A DNA stretch of 64,000 bases from Halobacillus andaensis (GCF_014636475.1 NZ_BMEL01000005.1:124001-188000), one strand, 5' to 3'. Counted from the stretch's first letter, positions 9,382-18,425 are shown. The notes: generated by a model from the letters alone, not told the origin. Translations and numbers: made by a program.

Positions 9382-11538
9382 ATGAACCAAAACCAATTAA
9401 CATCTCTACTCGAACAAATGACAACTGAAGAGAAAGTGGGTCAGCTTATTCAATTAGCTACTCCTTTCTTAAAAGGTGCGTCTGATGGCGGGCAAATTAC
9501 CGGACCCATGGTAGGCATGGGCATTACAGAAGAAGTTGTGCAAAATACAGGTTCCGTGCTTGGTGCTTCAGGTGCTAAAGAAATTAAAAACATTCAAGAA
9601 ACACATTTAAAAGATAACCGATTAGGTATTCCCCTTCTCTTTATGTCTGATATCGTGCATGGCTATAAAACGATTTTTCCTGTTCCATTAGCAGTTGGAT
9701 GCTCTTGGGATTTAGATTTAGCAGAAAGAAGTGCAGAAATTGCCGCGATTGAAGCTGCCGTCTCGGGTATACATGTTACATTTGCTCCTATGGTGGATTT
9801 GGTACGCGATCCTCGTTGGGGAAGAGTGATGGAGTCCACAGGAGAGGATCCCTACTTAAACAGTGAGTTTGCCCGTGCTTTTGTTCGTGGATTCCAGGGT
9901 GACTTTGAAAATGACAACCAGCGAGTAGCTTCGTGTGTTAAACACTTCGCAGCTTATGGGGCTGCTGAGGGGGGACGTGATTACAACACAGTAGATATGT
10001 CCGAGTGGCAGCTTCGCGAAAACTACTTACCTGCTTATAAAGCAGCTTTAGATGAAGGCTGTGAAATGGTGATGACGGCCTTTAACATTCTGAATGGTGT
10101 TCCTTCGACTGGAAATAAAACGTTAATGCGTGATTTACTGAGAAAAGAATGGGATTTTGACGGAGTGTTAATCTCAGATTGGGGTGCCGTTAAAGAGCTA
10201 ATCCCTCACGGGGTCGCTGAAGGAGAAAAAGAAGCAGCACGCAAAGCTTTAGAAGCCGGCGTAGATATTGAAATGATGACGGAGTGCTATGTAAATCACG
10301 TTCAACAACTCATTGAGGAAGGATCCCTTGATGAATCTCTTGTAGATGAAGCAGTTTTAAGAATTTTAAAGTTAAAACAAAAGCTAGGGTTATTTGAAAA
10401 TCCTTTTCGAGGAGCCGACGAACAATTAGAAAATGAACTAATTTTAAGTAAGGAACACCGTGAGTCTGCTAGAGAATTAGCTGCCAAGTCCGCTGTATTA
10501 TTAAAAAATGAACAAGTATTACCTCTCGATCCTTCCCAGAAAATCGCTTTAATTGGGCCTTTTGCAGACAATCACGACATTCTCGGACCGTGGTCGTGGC
10601 TTGGATCGAAGGATGATACAATTACACTGGATAAGGGTATCCAATCGTATGCTAGTGAAGTGAAAATTGCAGAAGGTTCTGGTGTTGAAACAAGTTCAAA
10701 TATACAGCTTGATCTAGCTTTAAAGGCTGCCGAAGAATCCGATGTCATTGTTCTAGCCTTAGGTGAAAGTTCTGATATGAGTGGTGAAGCTGGATGCCGA
10801 GCAGATATCCGTTTACCACAAGTTCAGCTAGAGCTCATTCAAGAGTTGAAAGAACTCAATAAACCAATCGTAACCGTGCTATTTAACGGGCGCCCTCTTG
10901 ATCTTCACGGAGTCATTCACGAAACGGACGCTCTTCTAGAAGCTTGGTACCCTGGTACAGAGGGCGGCCAAGCAGTGGCCGATTTATTGTATGGTACAAG
11001 CAACCCATCCGGACGATTAGCGATGTCATTTCCGCACTCGGTCGGCCAAGTACCTGTTTACTATAATCATTACAATACAGGACGGCCGAAGAATGCACCT
11101 GATGCCCAAGAAAGGTTTGTCTCCCAATATTTAGATAGTCCGAACGGGCCTCTTTTCCCGTTTGGATACGGACTAAGCTATACAACCTTTACTTATGATG
11201 AAGTAACAATTTCCAGCCAAGAATTAAAAGAAGGAGAAACATTAACGATTACGACACGAATTACTAATTCTGGCGAAAAAGCAGGGGAAGAAGTTGTACA
11301 GCTTTATGTGAGAGATACAACAGGAGAAGTGGTTCGTCCAATGAAAGAGTTAAAGAATTTTGAACGGATCTCTCTTCAGCCTGGCGAAGAAAAAGAAGTA
11401 ACTTTTGACCTAAAAGAAGAAGACCTGCGTTACTACCATTCCAATTTAGAATACAAGAGTGATCGTGGGCAATTCGAAGTTTTCGTCGGGCCTCACAGCA
11501 AGCAGAAATCTAGTGTTTCATTTCAATTAATTAAATAA
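9382..11538 (+). CDS. GH3 beta-glucosidase (probably beta-1,2-oligoglucan-active)
   Basis: Hydrolyses terminal beta-glucosides inside the cell; no signal peptide. The open frame extends 183 nt further up, but AGGAGG lies 9 nt before this ATG and the operator lies upstream of it, giving 718 aa. Domains: GH3 N-terminal barrel with nucleophile Asp266 in ISDWG, GH3 C-terminal domain with likely acid/base Glu469 in SGEAGC, and a fibronectin-III-like tail (about 620-710). Length and layout match the Listeria innocua GH3 enzyme of the sophorooligosaccharide locus (about 719 aa). Divergent from the transporter operon. Substrate is inferred from the neighbours. Confidence 0.9.
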   Translation: MNQNQLTSLLEQMTTEEKVGQLIQLATPFLKGASDGGQITGPMVGMGITEEVVQNTGSVLGASGAKEIKNIQETHLKDNRLGIPLLFMSDIVHGYKTIFPVPLAVGCSWDLDLAERSAEIAAIEAAVSGIHVTFAPMVDLVRDPRWGRVMESTGEDPYLNSEFARAFVRGFQGDFENDNQRVASCVKHFAAYGAAEGGRDYNTVDMSEWQLRENYLPAYKAALDEGCEMVMTAFNILNGVPSTGNKTLMRDLLRKEWDFDGVLISDWGAVKELIPHGVAEGEKEAARKALEAGVDIEMMTECYVNHVQQLIEEGSLDESLVDEAVLRILKLKQKLGLFENPFRGADEQLENELILSKEHRESARELAAKSAVLLKNEQVLPLDPSQKIALIGPFADNHDILGPWSWLGSKDDTITLDKGIQSYASEVKIAEGSGVETSSNIQLDLALKAAEESDVIVLALGESSDMSGEAGCRADIRLPQVQLELIQELKELNKPIVTVLFNGRPLDLHGVIHETDALLEAWYPGTEGGQAVADLLYGTSNPSGRLAMSFPHSVGQVPVYYNHYNTGRPKNAPDAQERFVSQYLDSPNGPLFPFGYGLSYTTFTYDEVTISSQELKEGETLTITTRITNSGEKAGEEVVQLYVRDTTGEVVRPMKELKNFERISLQPGEEKEVTFDLKEEDLRYYHSNLEYKSDRGQFEVFVGPHSKQKSSVSFQLIK

Positions 11539-11544
11539 CCACTG

Positions 11545-11583
11545 AAACCCGTTCTCTTTTTTCTAGGAGAGACGGGTTTTATT
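11545..11583 (+). terminator. Terminator after the GH3 gene
   Basis: Hairpin AAACCCGTTCTC / GAGAGACGGGTTT with a short T-rich loop and a trailing TTATTTA tract, just behind the beta-glucosidase stop. It implies that the next gene has its own promoter. Confidence 0.7.
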
Positions 11584-11657
11584 TAATCTATTCATCCTTG
11601 AATGGAACTACTACTTTATTACTGGTTTTTGAAATATTCTGATTTTTTCTTTTAAAA

Positions 11658-11671
11658 TGTTTACGCTTACA
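11658..11671 (-). promoter_or_regulatory. Candidate CcpA cre site
   Basis: On the minus strand the 14 bases read TGTAAGCGTAAACA, which fits the cre consensus TGNAARCGNWWNCA at every position. It lies 58-71 nt upstream of the secreted GH144-like gene, where catabolite repression would act. Confidence 0.5.
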
Positions 11672-11695
11672 TTTATTTTATGTATACTTCTAATC

Positions 11696-11705
11696 GAAAC
11701 GTTTC
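11696..11705. promoter_or_regulatory. Operator GAAACGTTTC upstream of the GH144-like gene
   Basis: Third perfect palindrome, context TCGAAACGTTTCAC, 23 nt before the TTG start. It puts the secreted enzyme in the same regulon as the transporter and beta-glucosidase. Confidence 0.65.
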
Positions 11706-11728
11706 ACTAAACCAAAAGGAGTGTTACT

Positions 11729-13081
11729 TTGAAAAAAACTTTGTATATCTTAGCCGTTTTGACTTTTTTGATAACCACAGCATTGCCTTCTACCTCCGGA
11801 GCGATCCCCGGTGAAAAAGGAAAAGAAGCAGCTCTCTCCAAGCAGTTAGAATCGATTTCGAAGCAAACCTATCGGTATTTTGAAGATTTCACAGATGAAG
11901 ATACTGGCTTAACTTATGATGCTGTACGAACAGATAAGGAGGAATTAGATCCTCAAAAGCACACCTCCCCTACTAACATCGGAATGTACTTTATGAGTAC
12001 AATTGCAGCTGAAGAATCAGGTACTCTCTCTGAAGATGAGGCCATTTCTAAAATTCAAACCACTTTAGATACCTTAGAAGAAATGGAAACATGGAACGGC
12101 CTATACTATAACTGGTACTATACAGATGACGGCTCACTTATGACCGATTGGGGACAGTTTATTTCCACGGTAGATAACGGCTGGTTATCCGCAGGTCTTA
12201 TGGTTGCAGGCCAAGCATATCCAGAGCTTAACGAGCAAACGAGTGAACTTGTCGAGGCCATGGATTACTCTACCCTATACGACCCTGAAGTCGGACAAAT
12301 GCATGGTGGATATGACGTGGCAATCGAAAGCTTGACCGACCACCACTACGGCGCGCTCTACACGGAGCCGCGTGTCGCTAGCTACTTGTCAATTGGTAAA
12401 GGCGATGTACCTAAAACTCACTGGTGGGAAATGGAGCGCACGATGCCAGCTGAGTGGGATTGGCAATCACAAACTCCAGAAGGTTACACGGAAACATATG
12501 ATGGCATCGAAGTATTTGAAGGACACTACACGTACAACGATCAAAAGTATGTACCAAGCTGGGGCGGCAGTATGTTTGAAGCTCTTATGCCACAGCTCGT
12601 TATGAAAGAAAAGGAACTCGGTCAAGATGCTCTTGGTTTAAATAACCAGCGTCATGTTGATATTCAGATCGAATATGCGGAAGAACAAGGATATGAAGCA
12701 TGGGGAATGTCTCCGGCCGCTACACCTGATGATTACAAAGAATTTGGAGCTGCTCCACTAGGACATGAAGGCTATGAAGATGACGGCACTGTCACACCTC
12801 ATGCGACATTTTTAGCACTTGAATATGCACCCATGGAAGCCTTTGAAAACATTCAAACGTTGAAGAGCTTTGACACTTACGGAAAATACGGATTTAAAGA
12901 TTCTGTAAACGTTGAAACGGGTGAAGTTACTGAAGCCTATCTTGCTTTAGACCAGGGAATGTCTATTGTTGCAATTGCTAATTACCTTCACGATGGAGTC
13001 ATTAGAGATTATTTCCACCAGGATGAAATTGGAGAAAATCCAGAAGATCTATTAGAGCGTGAAGAGTTTTCCATTAAATAA
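11729..13081 (+). CDS. Secreted GH144-like (glycoamylase-domain) glucanase
   Basis: Probable extracellular endo-beta-1,2-glucanase. The 450-aa protein has a Sec signal peptide (KK, hydrophobic core, cut near residue 25). An N-terminal helical part (RYFEDFTDEDTGLTYDAV) precedes a 'glycoamylase' (PF10091-type) domain with the hallmark PSWGGSMFEALMP (about 275) and WGMSP...TPHATFLAL (about 330-375). This (alpha/alpha)6 domain defines GH144 endo-beta-1,2-glucanases and the end domain of cyclic beta-1,2-glucan synthases. TTG start behind AAAAGGAG. It would cut the polymer outside, the ABC system imports fragments, GH3 finishes them. Family call good, exact bond specificity inferred. Confidence 0.75.
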   Translation: MKKTLYILAVLTFLITTALPSTSGAIPGEKGKEAALSKQLESISKQTYRYFEDFTDEDTGLTYDAVRTDKEELDPQKHTSPTNIGMYFMSTIAAEESGTLSEDEAISKIQTTLDTLEEMETWNGLYYNWYYTDDGSLMTDWGQFISTVDNGWLSAGLMVAGQAYPELNEQTSELVEAMDYSTLYDPEVGQMHGGYDVAIESLTDHHYGALYTEPRVASYLSIGKGDVPKTHWWEMERTMPAEWDWQSQTPEGYTETYDGIEVFEGHYTYNDQKYVPSWGGSMFEALMPQLVMKEKELGQDALGLNNQRHVDIQIEYAEEQGYEAWGMSPAATPDDYKEFGAAPLGHEGYEDDGTVTPHATFLALEYAPMEAFENIQTLKSFDTYGKYGFKDSVNVETGEVTEAYLALDQGMSIVAIANYLHDGVIRDYFHQDEIGENPEDLLEREEFSIK

Positions 13082-13088
13082 AAATCAA

Positions 13089-13222
13089 GGTTGGGACAAA
13101 ACGATATTAATTCAAGAAAGACCTGAACCATTCATTCGAATTGGATCAGGTCTTTCTGTATTTATCAGTTACCGCTTCGTCAACATACTTCGCTTTCCGC
13201 TTTTTCTCTCACTATCCCACCC
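13089..13222. repeat. Short family B element, copy 2, with terminator hairpin
   Basis: Begins GGTTGGGACAAAACGATA and ends CTATCCCACC, an imperfect terminal inverted repeat. It carries the hairpin AGAAAGACCTGAACCA / TTGGATCAGGTCTTTCT (13115-13157), which can terminate the preceding gene, and the family tail CGCTTCGTCAACATACTTCG in reverse orientation. The same hairpin recurs at 36.8 kb. Confidence 0.65.
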
Positions 13223-13328
13223 CTATGATAATAAATAGTTATCACTTTTGATATGAAACCACTACTCCCCTTATCAAGGGTACCATCGTATAATAAAAGT
13301 AACCTTTGAAAACGAAAGAGGCGATCCT

Positions 13329-14093
13329 ATGTCTGATTCCATTAAACGTCAGGTTCAACAGACATTTTCGAAAAGTAAAGAAGCTTATGTAACAAGTAAG
13401 ACTCACAACAATCAAAGTGACTTAGAAGCCATAACAGCATGGCTTAACCCTCAACCCAGCTGGACTGTACTCGATATCGCTACGGGAGGAGGGCATGTGG
13501 CTAAAGAGCTGTGTACGAATGTTAACCTCGTATTTGCAACAGACCTGACGAAAGATATGCTGGCCAACACCGCCCATCACCTTAAACCTTTTACTAATAT
13601 TCATTACGTGGTAGCCGATGCCGAAGAATTGCCTTTTATTGAAGAAACTTTTGATGCTGTCACGTGTCGTATTGCTCCTCATCATTTTCCGAATCCTTCT
13701 CAATTTATAAAAGAAGCAGAACGCGTATTGAAAAAAGGCGGTCTATTTCTAATGATTGATAATATCGCTGCTGAGGATGATGAGCTCGATCACTTTTACA
13801 ACACGTTCGAAAAAATGCGCGACCCCAGCCATCATAGAGCTTTGAAAATCTCGGAGTGGAAAGAAATCCTTCGAGCAAATCACTTTTCTATACAAAAAGA
13901 AACTGCTCGTAAGAAGACTCTTCCTTTTACTGATTGGGCTCAGCGCACATTAGAAGATGATGAGGTTCAAAAAGTAGAAGACTACTTCTTAAACAGTGAG
14001 CCTAAATTACAATCTTATTTTAATATAATCAGACAAGAGGAGCACATCGTTTCATTCTCTATTGACGAATGGATGGTTCTCTACCAGAAATAG
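13329..14093 (+). CDS. Class I SAM-dependent methyltransferase
   Basis: Cytosolic methyltransferase of 254 aa, UbiE/YcgJ-like. Motif I is LDIATGGGHVA (about residues 47-57), an acidic loop ATDLTKDML follows, then DAEELPFIEETFDAVTCRIAPHHFP (described in part) as motifs II/III. Good RBS (AAAGAGGCG) before the ATG. Single-gene unit between repeat elements. The acceptor substrate cannot be read from sequence. Confidence 0.85.
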   Translation: MSDSIKRQVQQTFSKSKEAYVTSKTHNNQSDLEAITAWLNPQPSWTVLDIATGGGHVAKELCTNVNLVFATDLTKDMLANTAHHLKPFTNIHYVVADAEELPFIEETFDAVTCRIAPHHFPNPSQFIKEAERVLKKGGLFLMIDNIAAEDDELDHFYNTFEKMRDPSHHRALKISEWKEILRANHFSIQKETARKKTLPFTDWAQRTLEDDEVQKVEDYFLNSEPKLQSYFNIIRQEEHIVSFSIDEWMVLYQK

Positions 14094-14123
14094 CATATCC
14101 ATATAAATCTTAGTTATAGGTTC

Positions 14124-14380
14124 AGGCTGTCGAAAAAGCTTAGACGGATATAATAGAATATGGCTCCTTCATATTTTTTGGTGAAAAGGAACAGGAAAAA
14201 TCGCCGCTTTCCGCGGGGCAAGATGGAAAATTTCCTCGGTCTGCGACCTCCGGGGCTTCTCCTGTCTGCTCCCCCCCGCAGGAGTCGGCGCTTTTCCTTT
14301 CCTTTGATCAAAGTGGGGTTTTGGAACCATCCTAAAGTCAATGCCCTGTTGCAAACTCTGTTTTCATAAAGCTGAAAATG
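14124..14380. repeat. Palindromic intergenic element, family A, copy 1
   Basis: Starts AGGCTGTCGAAAAAGCTT, continues with GGAACAGGAAAAATCGCCGC, holds the core in reverse (CCGCAGGAGTCGGCGC), then CCTTTGATCAAAG and GTTTTCATAAAGCTG. Homologous, in reverse, to the element at 29.8-30.1 kb and in part to 36.6 kb. Open frames of 60-90 codons here on both strands are by-products of the GC-rich palindrome. Confidence 0.65.
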
Positions 14381-14620
14381 GGCTTGGGCCAAAACGATAA
14401 CTGTCTTCTGAAAAGACGTAATTAACGATCATTCAAAAATTAACACCATGCAGCGTAGTTAACATACGAAGACTCCTGCGGGAACAGCACGAGTCCGAAG
14501 ACCCCACAGGAAAGCGGTCTTTGCTTTCCGAGGAGGCTGAGGCCATGCCCGCTTAAAAGCGAAGTATGTTGACGAAGCGGAAAGACCCCACGTCGTGTAG
14601 GGTCATGGAAAGGGATTCGT
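14381..14620. repeat. Family B element, copy 3, fused to family A
   Basis: Starts GGGCTTGGGCCAAAACGATA and runs directly on from the family A element. Contains the core GACTCCTGCGGGAACAGCAC and CGAAGACCCCACAGGAAAGCGG, then CCGAGGAGGCTGAGGCC and AAGCGAAGTATGTTGACGAAG. The right terminal repeat is not recognisable. Together with the previous element it fills most of the 710-nt gap before cydA. Confidence 0.6.
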
Positions 14621-14691
14621 TTCCTTCCTTATGCAAGAAATGTTTACAATGTAACGAAAAATAGAGAACTAAGGTTTCTCTACAAGCTGCC

Positions 14692-14719
14692 CCTATAACT
14701 CTTCAGTTATAGGTTTTTT
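14692..14719 (+). terminator. Hairpin with T-run in the cydA leader
   Basis: Stem CCTATAACT / AGTTATAGG with a 4-nt loop and six Ts, 85 nt upstream of cydA. It could end read-through from the repeat region or act as an attenuator if the cydA promoter lies further upstream. Confidence 0.5.
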
Positions 14720-14803
14720 ATGTTTATTTTTATCCTTTAACGGACAGGCTGAAGCTAGATTAATTTGTAGAACTGTCGCGGATAAAAAGTATGAGGTGAC
14801 GTT

Positions 14804-16135
14804 ATGGATATTGTAGTAATGGCTCGAGTGTTGTTTGGTTCTTCGATGGGCTTTCATATTATATACGCAACGATCGGTGTTGGCCTTCCCATCATGATCA
14901 TTCTTGCAGAAGTCATGTACTGGATTAAAAAGGACGAACATTACGCGTTAATGGCGAAACGCTGGACGAAGGGGTTTGCCATATTACTAGCCGTTTCCAT
15001 CGCTTCGGGAACGATTGTAGCTGTACTTCTGTCGCTGCTTTTCCCGAACTTTATGGAAATTGTCGGTCAGGTTATTTCTCTTCCCTTTCAGTTAGAGATT
15101 TTTGCTTTTCTGATTGAAGCGGTTTTCATGTCGATCTACTTATATGCTGCTGATCGTTTACCTCAAGGGTTGCGTGTATTAAGTATTACGTTAGTGGCTA
15201 TGGGAGCAACAGCCTCAGCCATCCTTATTACGGATGTCCACGCCTGGATGAATACACCGGCTGGGTTTGATATATCGGAAGATGGGACGATTACGAATGT
15301 TAATGTTTGGAATGCTTTCTTTAATCCGAGCTTCGGAGTCACCGCCATTCACGTGACTCTCTCAGCTTATATGACTGTCGCCTTTCTTATTGCGTCAATC
15401 GCAGCAATTCGCTTAATGAAGCGTCACTTGTCTAGCGAGGAGAGAAGTTATCATAAAAAAGCGTTGATGATTGCTTTGTATTTTGGTGCGGCTATGTCTC
15501 TTGCTACCGCAATTAATGGACATGAAACAGCTCAAATGCTCCATGAAGAAAATCCAAGAAAACTTGCAGCTGCTGAAGGTTTATTTGAAACGACACGCTA
15601 TGCTGGCTTATCCATTGGGGGATACACCTCTTTAGAGGATCAAGAAGTCAAATATGCCATAGAGATTCCCAACGCTCTCAGTTTTTTAGCGGGGGACCGT
15701 TTCGATACAGAAGTCATCGGATTAAATGAATATCCTGAAGAGCTTTGGCCTCCCCTTTACGTGCACATCTTATTTAATATCATGGTAGGGATTGGAACGT
15801 TATTAATTGTTCTATCACTTGCTGCACTTTTCTGGAAGCACGTATTAAAAAGAGAATTTCCAGGATGGATGCTTGCCCTTCTAGTTGTAAGCGGTCCGTT
15901 AGCGGTCATTGCGATTGAAGCTGGGTGGTGCTTCAGTTGTATCGGTCGTCAGCCTTGGACCATAACTGATGTCCTGCCAACGGCAGAAGCAGCTACAGGA
16001 TCAAGCAGTGTCGGAATTCTGCTTATTTCGTTTCTGACGTTGTATGTCGTGTTGTTGTTTGTTACTGGCTTTGTGATGCGATACTACTTCAAACGAAACC
16101 CTATGGAGCAAGAGTTAACAGCTGGAAATGGGTAA
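14804..16135 (+). CDS. cydA: Cytochrome bd-type quinol oxidase subunit I
   Basis: Haem-carrying subunit of the high-affinity membrane quinol oxidase that reduces oxygen to water. 443 aa with about nine membrane helices. Early His in SSMGFHIIYA is the haem b595-type ligand region. The quinol-site motif GRQPW (about residue 388) is present, and the Q loop is short. Length and sequence match the cyanide-insensitive CIO/YthA subgroup rather than long-Q-loop E. coli CydA. cydB follows after 119 nt. The maturation ABC exporter cydDC lies near the right end of this window, not adjacent. Confidence 0.93.
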   Translation: MDIVVMARVLFGSSMGFHIIYATIGVGLPIMIILAEVMYWIKKDEHYALMAKRWTKGFAILLAVSIASGTIVAVLLSLLFPNFMEIVGQVISLPFQLEIFAFLIEAVFMSIYLYAADRLPQGLRVLSITLVAMGATASAILITDVHAWMNTPAGFDISEDGTITNVNVWNAFFNPSFGVTAIHVTLSAYMTVAFLIASIAAIRLMKRHLSSEERSYHKKALMIALYFGAAMSLATAINGHETAQMLHEENPRKLAAAEGLFETTRYAGLSIGGYTSLEDQEVKYAIEIPNALSFLAGDRFDTEVIGLNEYPEELWPPLYVHILFNIMVGIGTLLIVLSLAALFWKHVLKREFPGWMLALLVVSGPLAVIAIEAGWCFSCIGRQPWTITDVLPTAEAATGSSSVGILLISFLTLYVVLLFVTGFVMRYYFKRNPMEQELTAGNG

Positions 16136-16254
16136 TATCGATATCCGCATTTTTTAGAAATATCAGCGTTAGCTCATCCGTGAATATAAGGTTTTATCGA
16201 TGAAAAATCACATATATTAGCGAAACTACTTTTTTTAGAAAGGAGTGAGTTCTA

Positions 16255-17280
16255 GTGGAACCTTCAATTTTAGCGGTTACGATCTTATGGACTCTTCTAT
16301 TTATCTACGCAATGCTCGGCTCACTAGATTTCGGCGCCGGTTTCTGGGGTATGATTTATGGAAAAAATGATCAGACAAGTGCTTCTCAAATCGCCAACCG
16401 TTTTCTTTCGCCTACTTGGGAAGTGACGAACGTATTTTTCGTTATTTTTGTCGTAGCGCTCGTTAGCTTTTTCCCATTTGCTACTACGATGCTCGGAAGT
16501 TTATTGTTACTTCCTGTTGGTATGGGACTTCTTTTATTAACCATTCGAACGACTTTTATGGTTTTCGCAAATCATGCAAATAAATATAGAGACCTGCTCA
16601 TTATCACTTCCGGACTTACCGGGCTGATTATTCCTGCCTTACTTGTTAGTATGCTTCCGATTACTCTCGGAGGCTTTGTCGAGATCGTGGACGACTATCC
16701 TCAACTGCTTTATGGAGAGTTACTTACTCACCCAACGTTATATATGCACATTGCCTTCGGACTGACCACTGAATTGTTCATATCTGCTGTTTTCCTTATG
16801 GATTATTCAAAAGAGGCTGAGGATTGGTCAGCTTATCAAACATACCGAAAGCATGCTTTATGGTTAGGTCCCGTCTCAATTATTATCGCGATCCTGACCA
16901 TTGAAACCATGCCGGCTGATGCTGCCTGGTTTGTTGATAGTGTTAAAGGAAATCCCATCTGGTTTGGACTGTCGTTACTCTTCTTCCTTCTCGGCTATGC
17001 TTTCCTATTTATAAAAGGGAAGAACGGGAGAAAAGGACTGGCACGCTTAGCCGTATTGTCCATTATCATTCAGTACGGCATCGCGATTTACGCTTATGGC
17101 TCAGCCCACCTTCCTTATTTAATTTATCCAGATTTAACCGTAGGAGGCAGCTTTACAAATCCCACCGTATTTTATAAACTGCTCATCGTTTATGCCGGAG
17201 GGTTTGCAATTCTTATTCCTGCCTTTATCTTGTTCTGGAGATTATTTCTTAAGGATCAGCGCTACTTAAAACAGCCATAA
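16255..17280 (+). CDS. cydB: Cytochrome bd-type quinol oxidase subunit II
   Basis: Partner of CydA in the bd-type oxidase. 341 aa, GTG start behind AAAGGAGTGAG, eight to nine hydrophobic helices, N-terminal motif LGSLDFGAGFWG typical of the family. It resembles YthB of Bacillus. A terminator follows immediately. The rather long 119-nt gap to cydA contains no clear terminator, so co-transcription is likely. Confidence 0.92.
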   Translation: MEPSILAVTILWTLLFIYAMLGSLDFGAGFWGMIYGKNDQTSASQIANRFLSPTWEVTNVFFVIFVVALVSFFPFATTMLGSLLLLPVGMGLLLLTIRTTFMVFANHANKYRDLLIITSGLTGLIIPALLVSMLPITLGGFVEIVDDYPQLLYGELLTHPTLYMHIAFGLTTELFISAVFLMDYSKEAEDWSAYQTYRKHALWLGPVSIIIAILTIETMPADAAWFVDSVKGNPIWFGLSLLFFLLGYAFLFIKGKNGRKGLARLAVLSIIIQYGIAIYAYGSAHLPYLIYPDLTVGGSFTNPTVFYKLLIVYAGGFAILIPAFILFWRLFLKDQRYLKQP

Positions 17281-17283
17281 CCA

Positions 17284-17316
17284 AGGACCTTATCCAACAG
17301 GTCCTTATTTTCATTT
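17284..17316 (+). terminator. Terminator after cydB
   Basis: Hairpin AAGGACCT / AGGTCCTT with an 8-nt loop followed by TATTTTCATTTT, a few bases after the cydB stop. Confidence 0.7.
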
Positions 17317-17474
17317 TATCAAGGTCATTGTCCTATTGGCTCGGTATGCTTAAGGAAGGTTTATTGTTCCTTCTTTAAAGGGTACATAATTTGAAACCTC
17401 CATCCATATGGAATACTGATCGAACGAAACGTTTAGCGTCCAATCGTTTAATTTAAACTGAAGGAGCCTGTGAT

Positions 17475-18425
17475 ATGCCAGAACTCAGTACGCAATACTT
17501 AAATGAAGCAATTGAGGATAGTAAACCTTTCGCTTCACAAGGGAGTGTCAATGCGGCCATCCCGACTTTTGACGACACAATGAAGGACCTTTTAGGCGTA
17601 ACGATTATTACGAAAGACTTCGAAATCTATTCTGCTGGTGACTACAAGCAAAACGTCCCCATGCAGAGCACATCAAAAATTATTGGACTTATGCTCGCGT
17701 TGCAGGATTTCGGAAAAGATCGCGTCTTCCAAACGGTAGGCATGGAGCCGATGGGTGATTTCTTCAACTCCATTTCTTCCCTTGAATCTCCTGATACAAA
17801 TAAACCTTTTAATCCAATGATTAATGCCGGCGCCATTTCCGTCGCTTCTCTTATTAAAGGCCAGAGTGTTGATAAACGATTTGAACGCTACCTTACCTTC
17901 TTAAAAGATATTACTGAAAACGATGACCTTGAAATGGATGAATCCGTCTATCAATCGGAAATAGCCAATGGGGCACGGAACCGCTCACTCGCTTATTTCA
18001 TGCAAAGCACAGGAACGTTAGTAACGGATGTAGAAGAAGCTCTCGACCTTTACTTTCGAATGAATTCTATTATGATGTGCTGTAATGATTTTGCTAGAGT
18101 TGGTCTTTTTCTTGCTAGAGGCGGAATTGATCCTGATGGCAATAAGTTAATTCCTGATCATCATTTACGTACAGTAAAAGCCATAATGCTCACTTCTGGC
18201 ATGTACAATGCATCCGGTCATTTTGCTGTTGAGGTAGGCTTTCCATGTAAAAGCGGAGTATCAGGAAGCGTCATAGGTTCTGTTCCTGGAAAAATGGGAA
18301 TTGGAGTAGTTGGTCCGGCCATCGATAGTAAAGGGAATAGTACAGCCGGAGGAGCTCTCATTAAAAAGCTCTCGAAAGACTTAGAATTAAACATGTTTGG
18401 CATTGAAAACACTGCAGGGGAGTAA
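17475..18425 (+). CDS. glsA: Glutaminase
   Basis: Converts L-glutamine to glutamate and ammonia. 316 aa, beta-lactamase-like fold; catalytic Ser-x-x-Lys is in MQSTSKIIG (about residues 61-69), and the Tyr/Asn motifs NPMINAGAI and CCNDFARVG are present. Usual length for bacterial GlsA. GAAGGAG ribosome site. Glutamate is a main compatible solute and counter-ion in halophilic bacilli, so the gene fits the suspected host. The DUF4385 gene follows with a 4-nt gap. Confidence 0.93.
   Translation: MPELSTQYLNEAIEDSKPFASQGSVNAAIPTFDDTMKDLLGVTIITKDFEIYSAGDYKQNVPMQSTSKIIGLMLALQDFGKDRVFQTVGMEPMGDFFNSISSLESPDTNKPFNPMINAGAISVASLIKGQSVDKRFERYLTFLKDITENDDLEMDESVYQSEIANGARNRSLAYFMQSTGTLVTDVEEALDLYFRMNSIMMCCNDFARVGLFLARGGIDPDGNKLIPDHHLRTVKAIMLTSGMYNASGHFAVEVGFPCKSGVSGSVIGSVPGKMGIGVVGPAIDSKGNSTAGGALIKKLSKDLELNMFGIENTAGE

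Noticed and set aside
14114-14392. Overlapping open frames of 60-92 codons on both strands
   Set aside because: They lie wholly inside the GC-rich palindromic A element, have no ribosome sites and encode low-complexity Arg/Pro-rich peptides.
17426-17435. GAAACGTTTA upstream of glsA as a fourth LacI operator
   Set aside because: One mismatch in the last base breaks the palindrome and the gene is unrelated to the sugar locus; likely chance.
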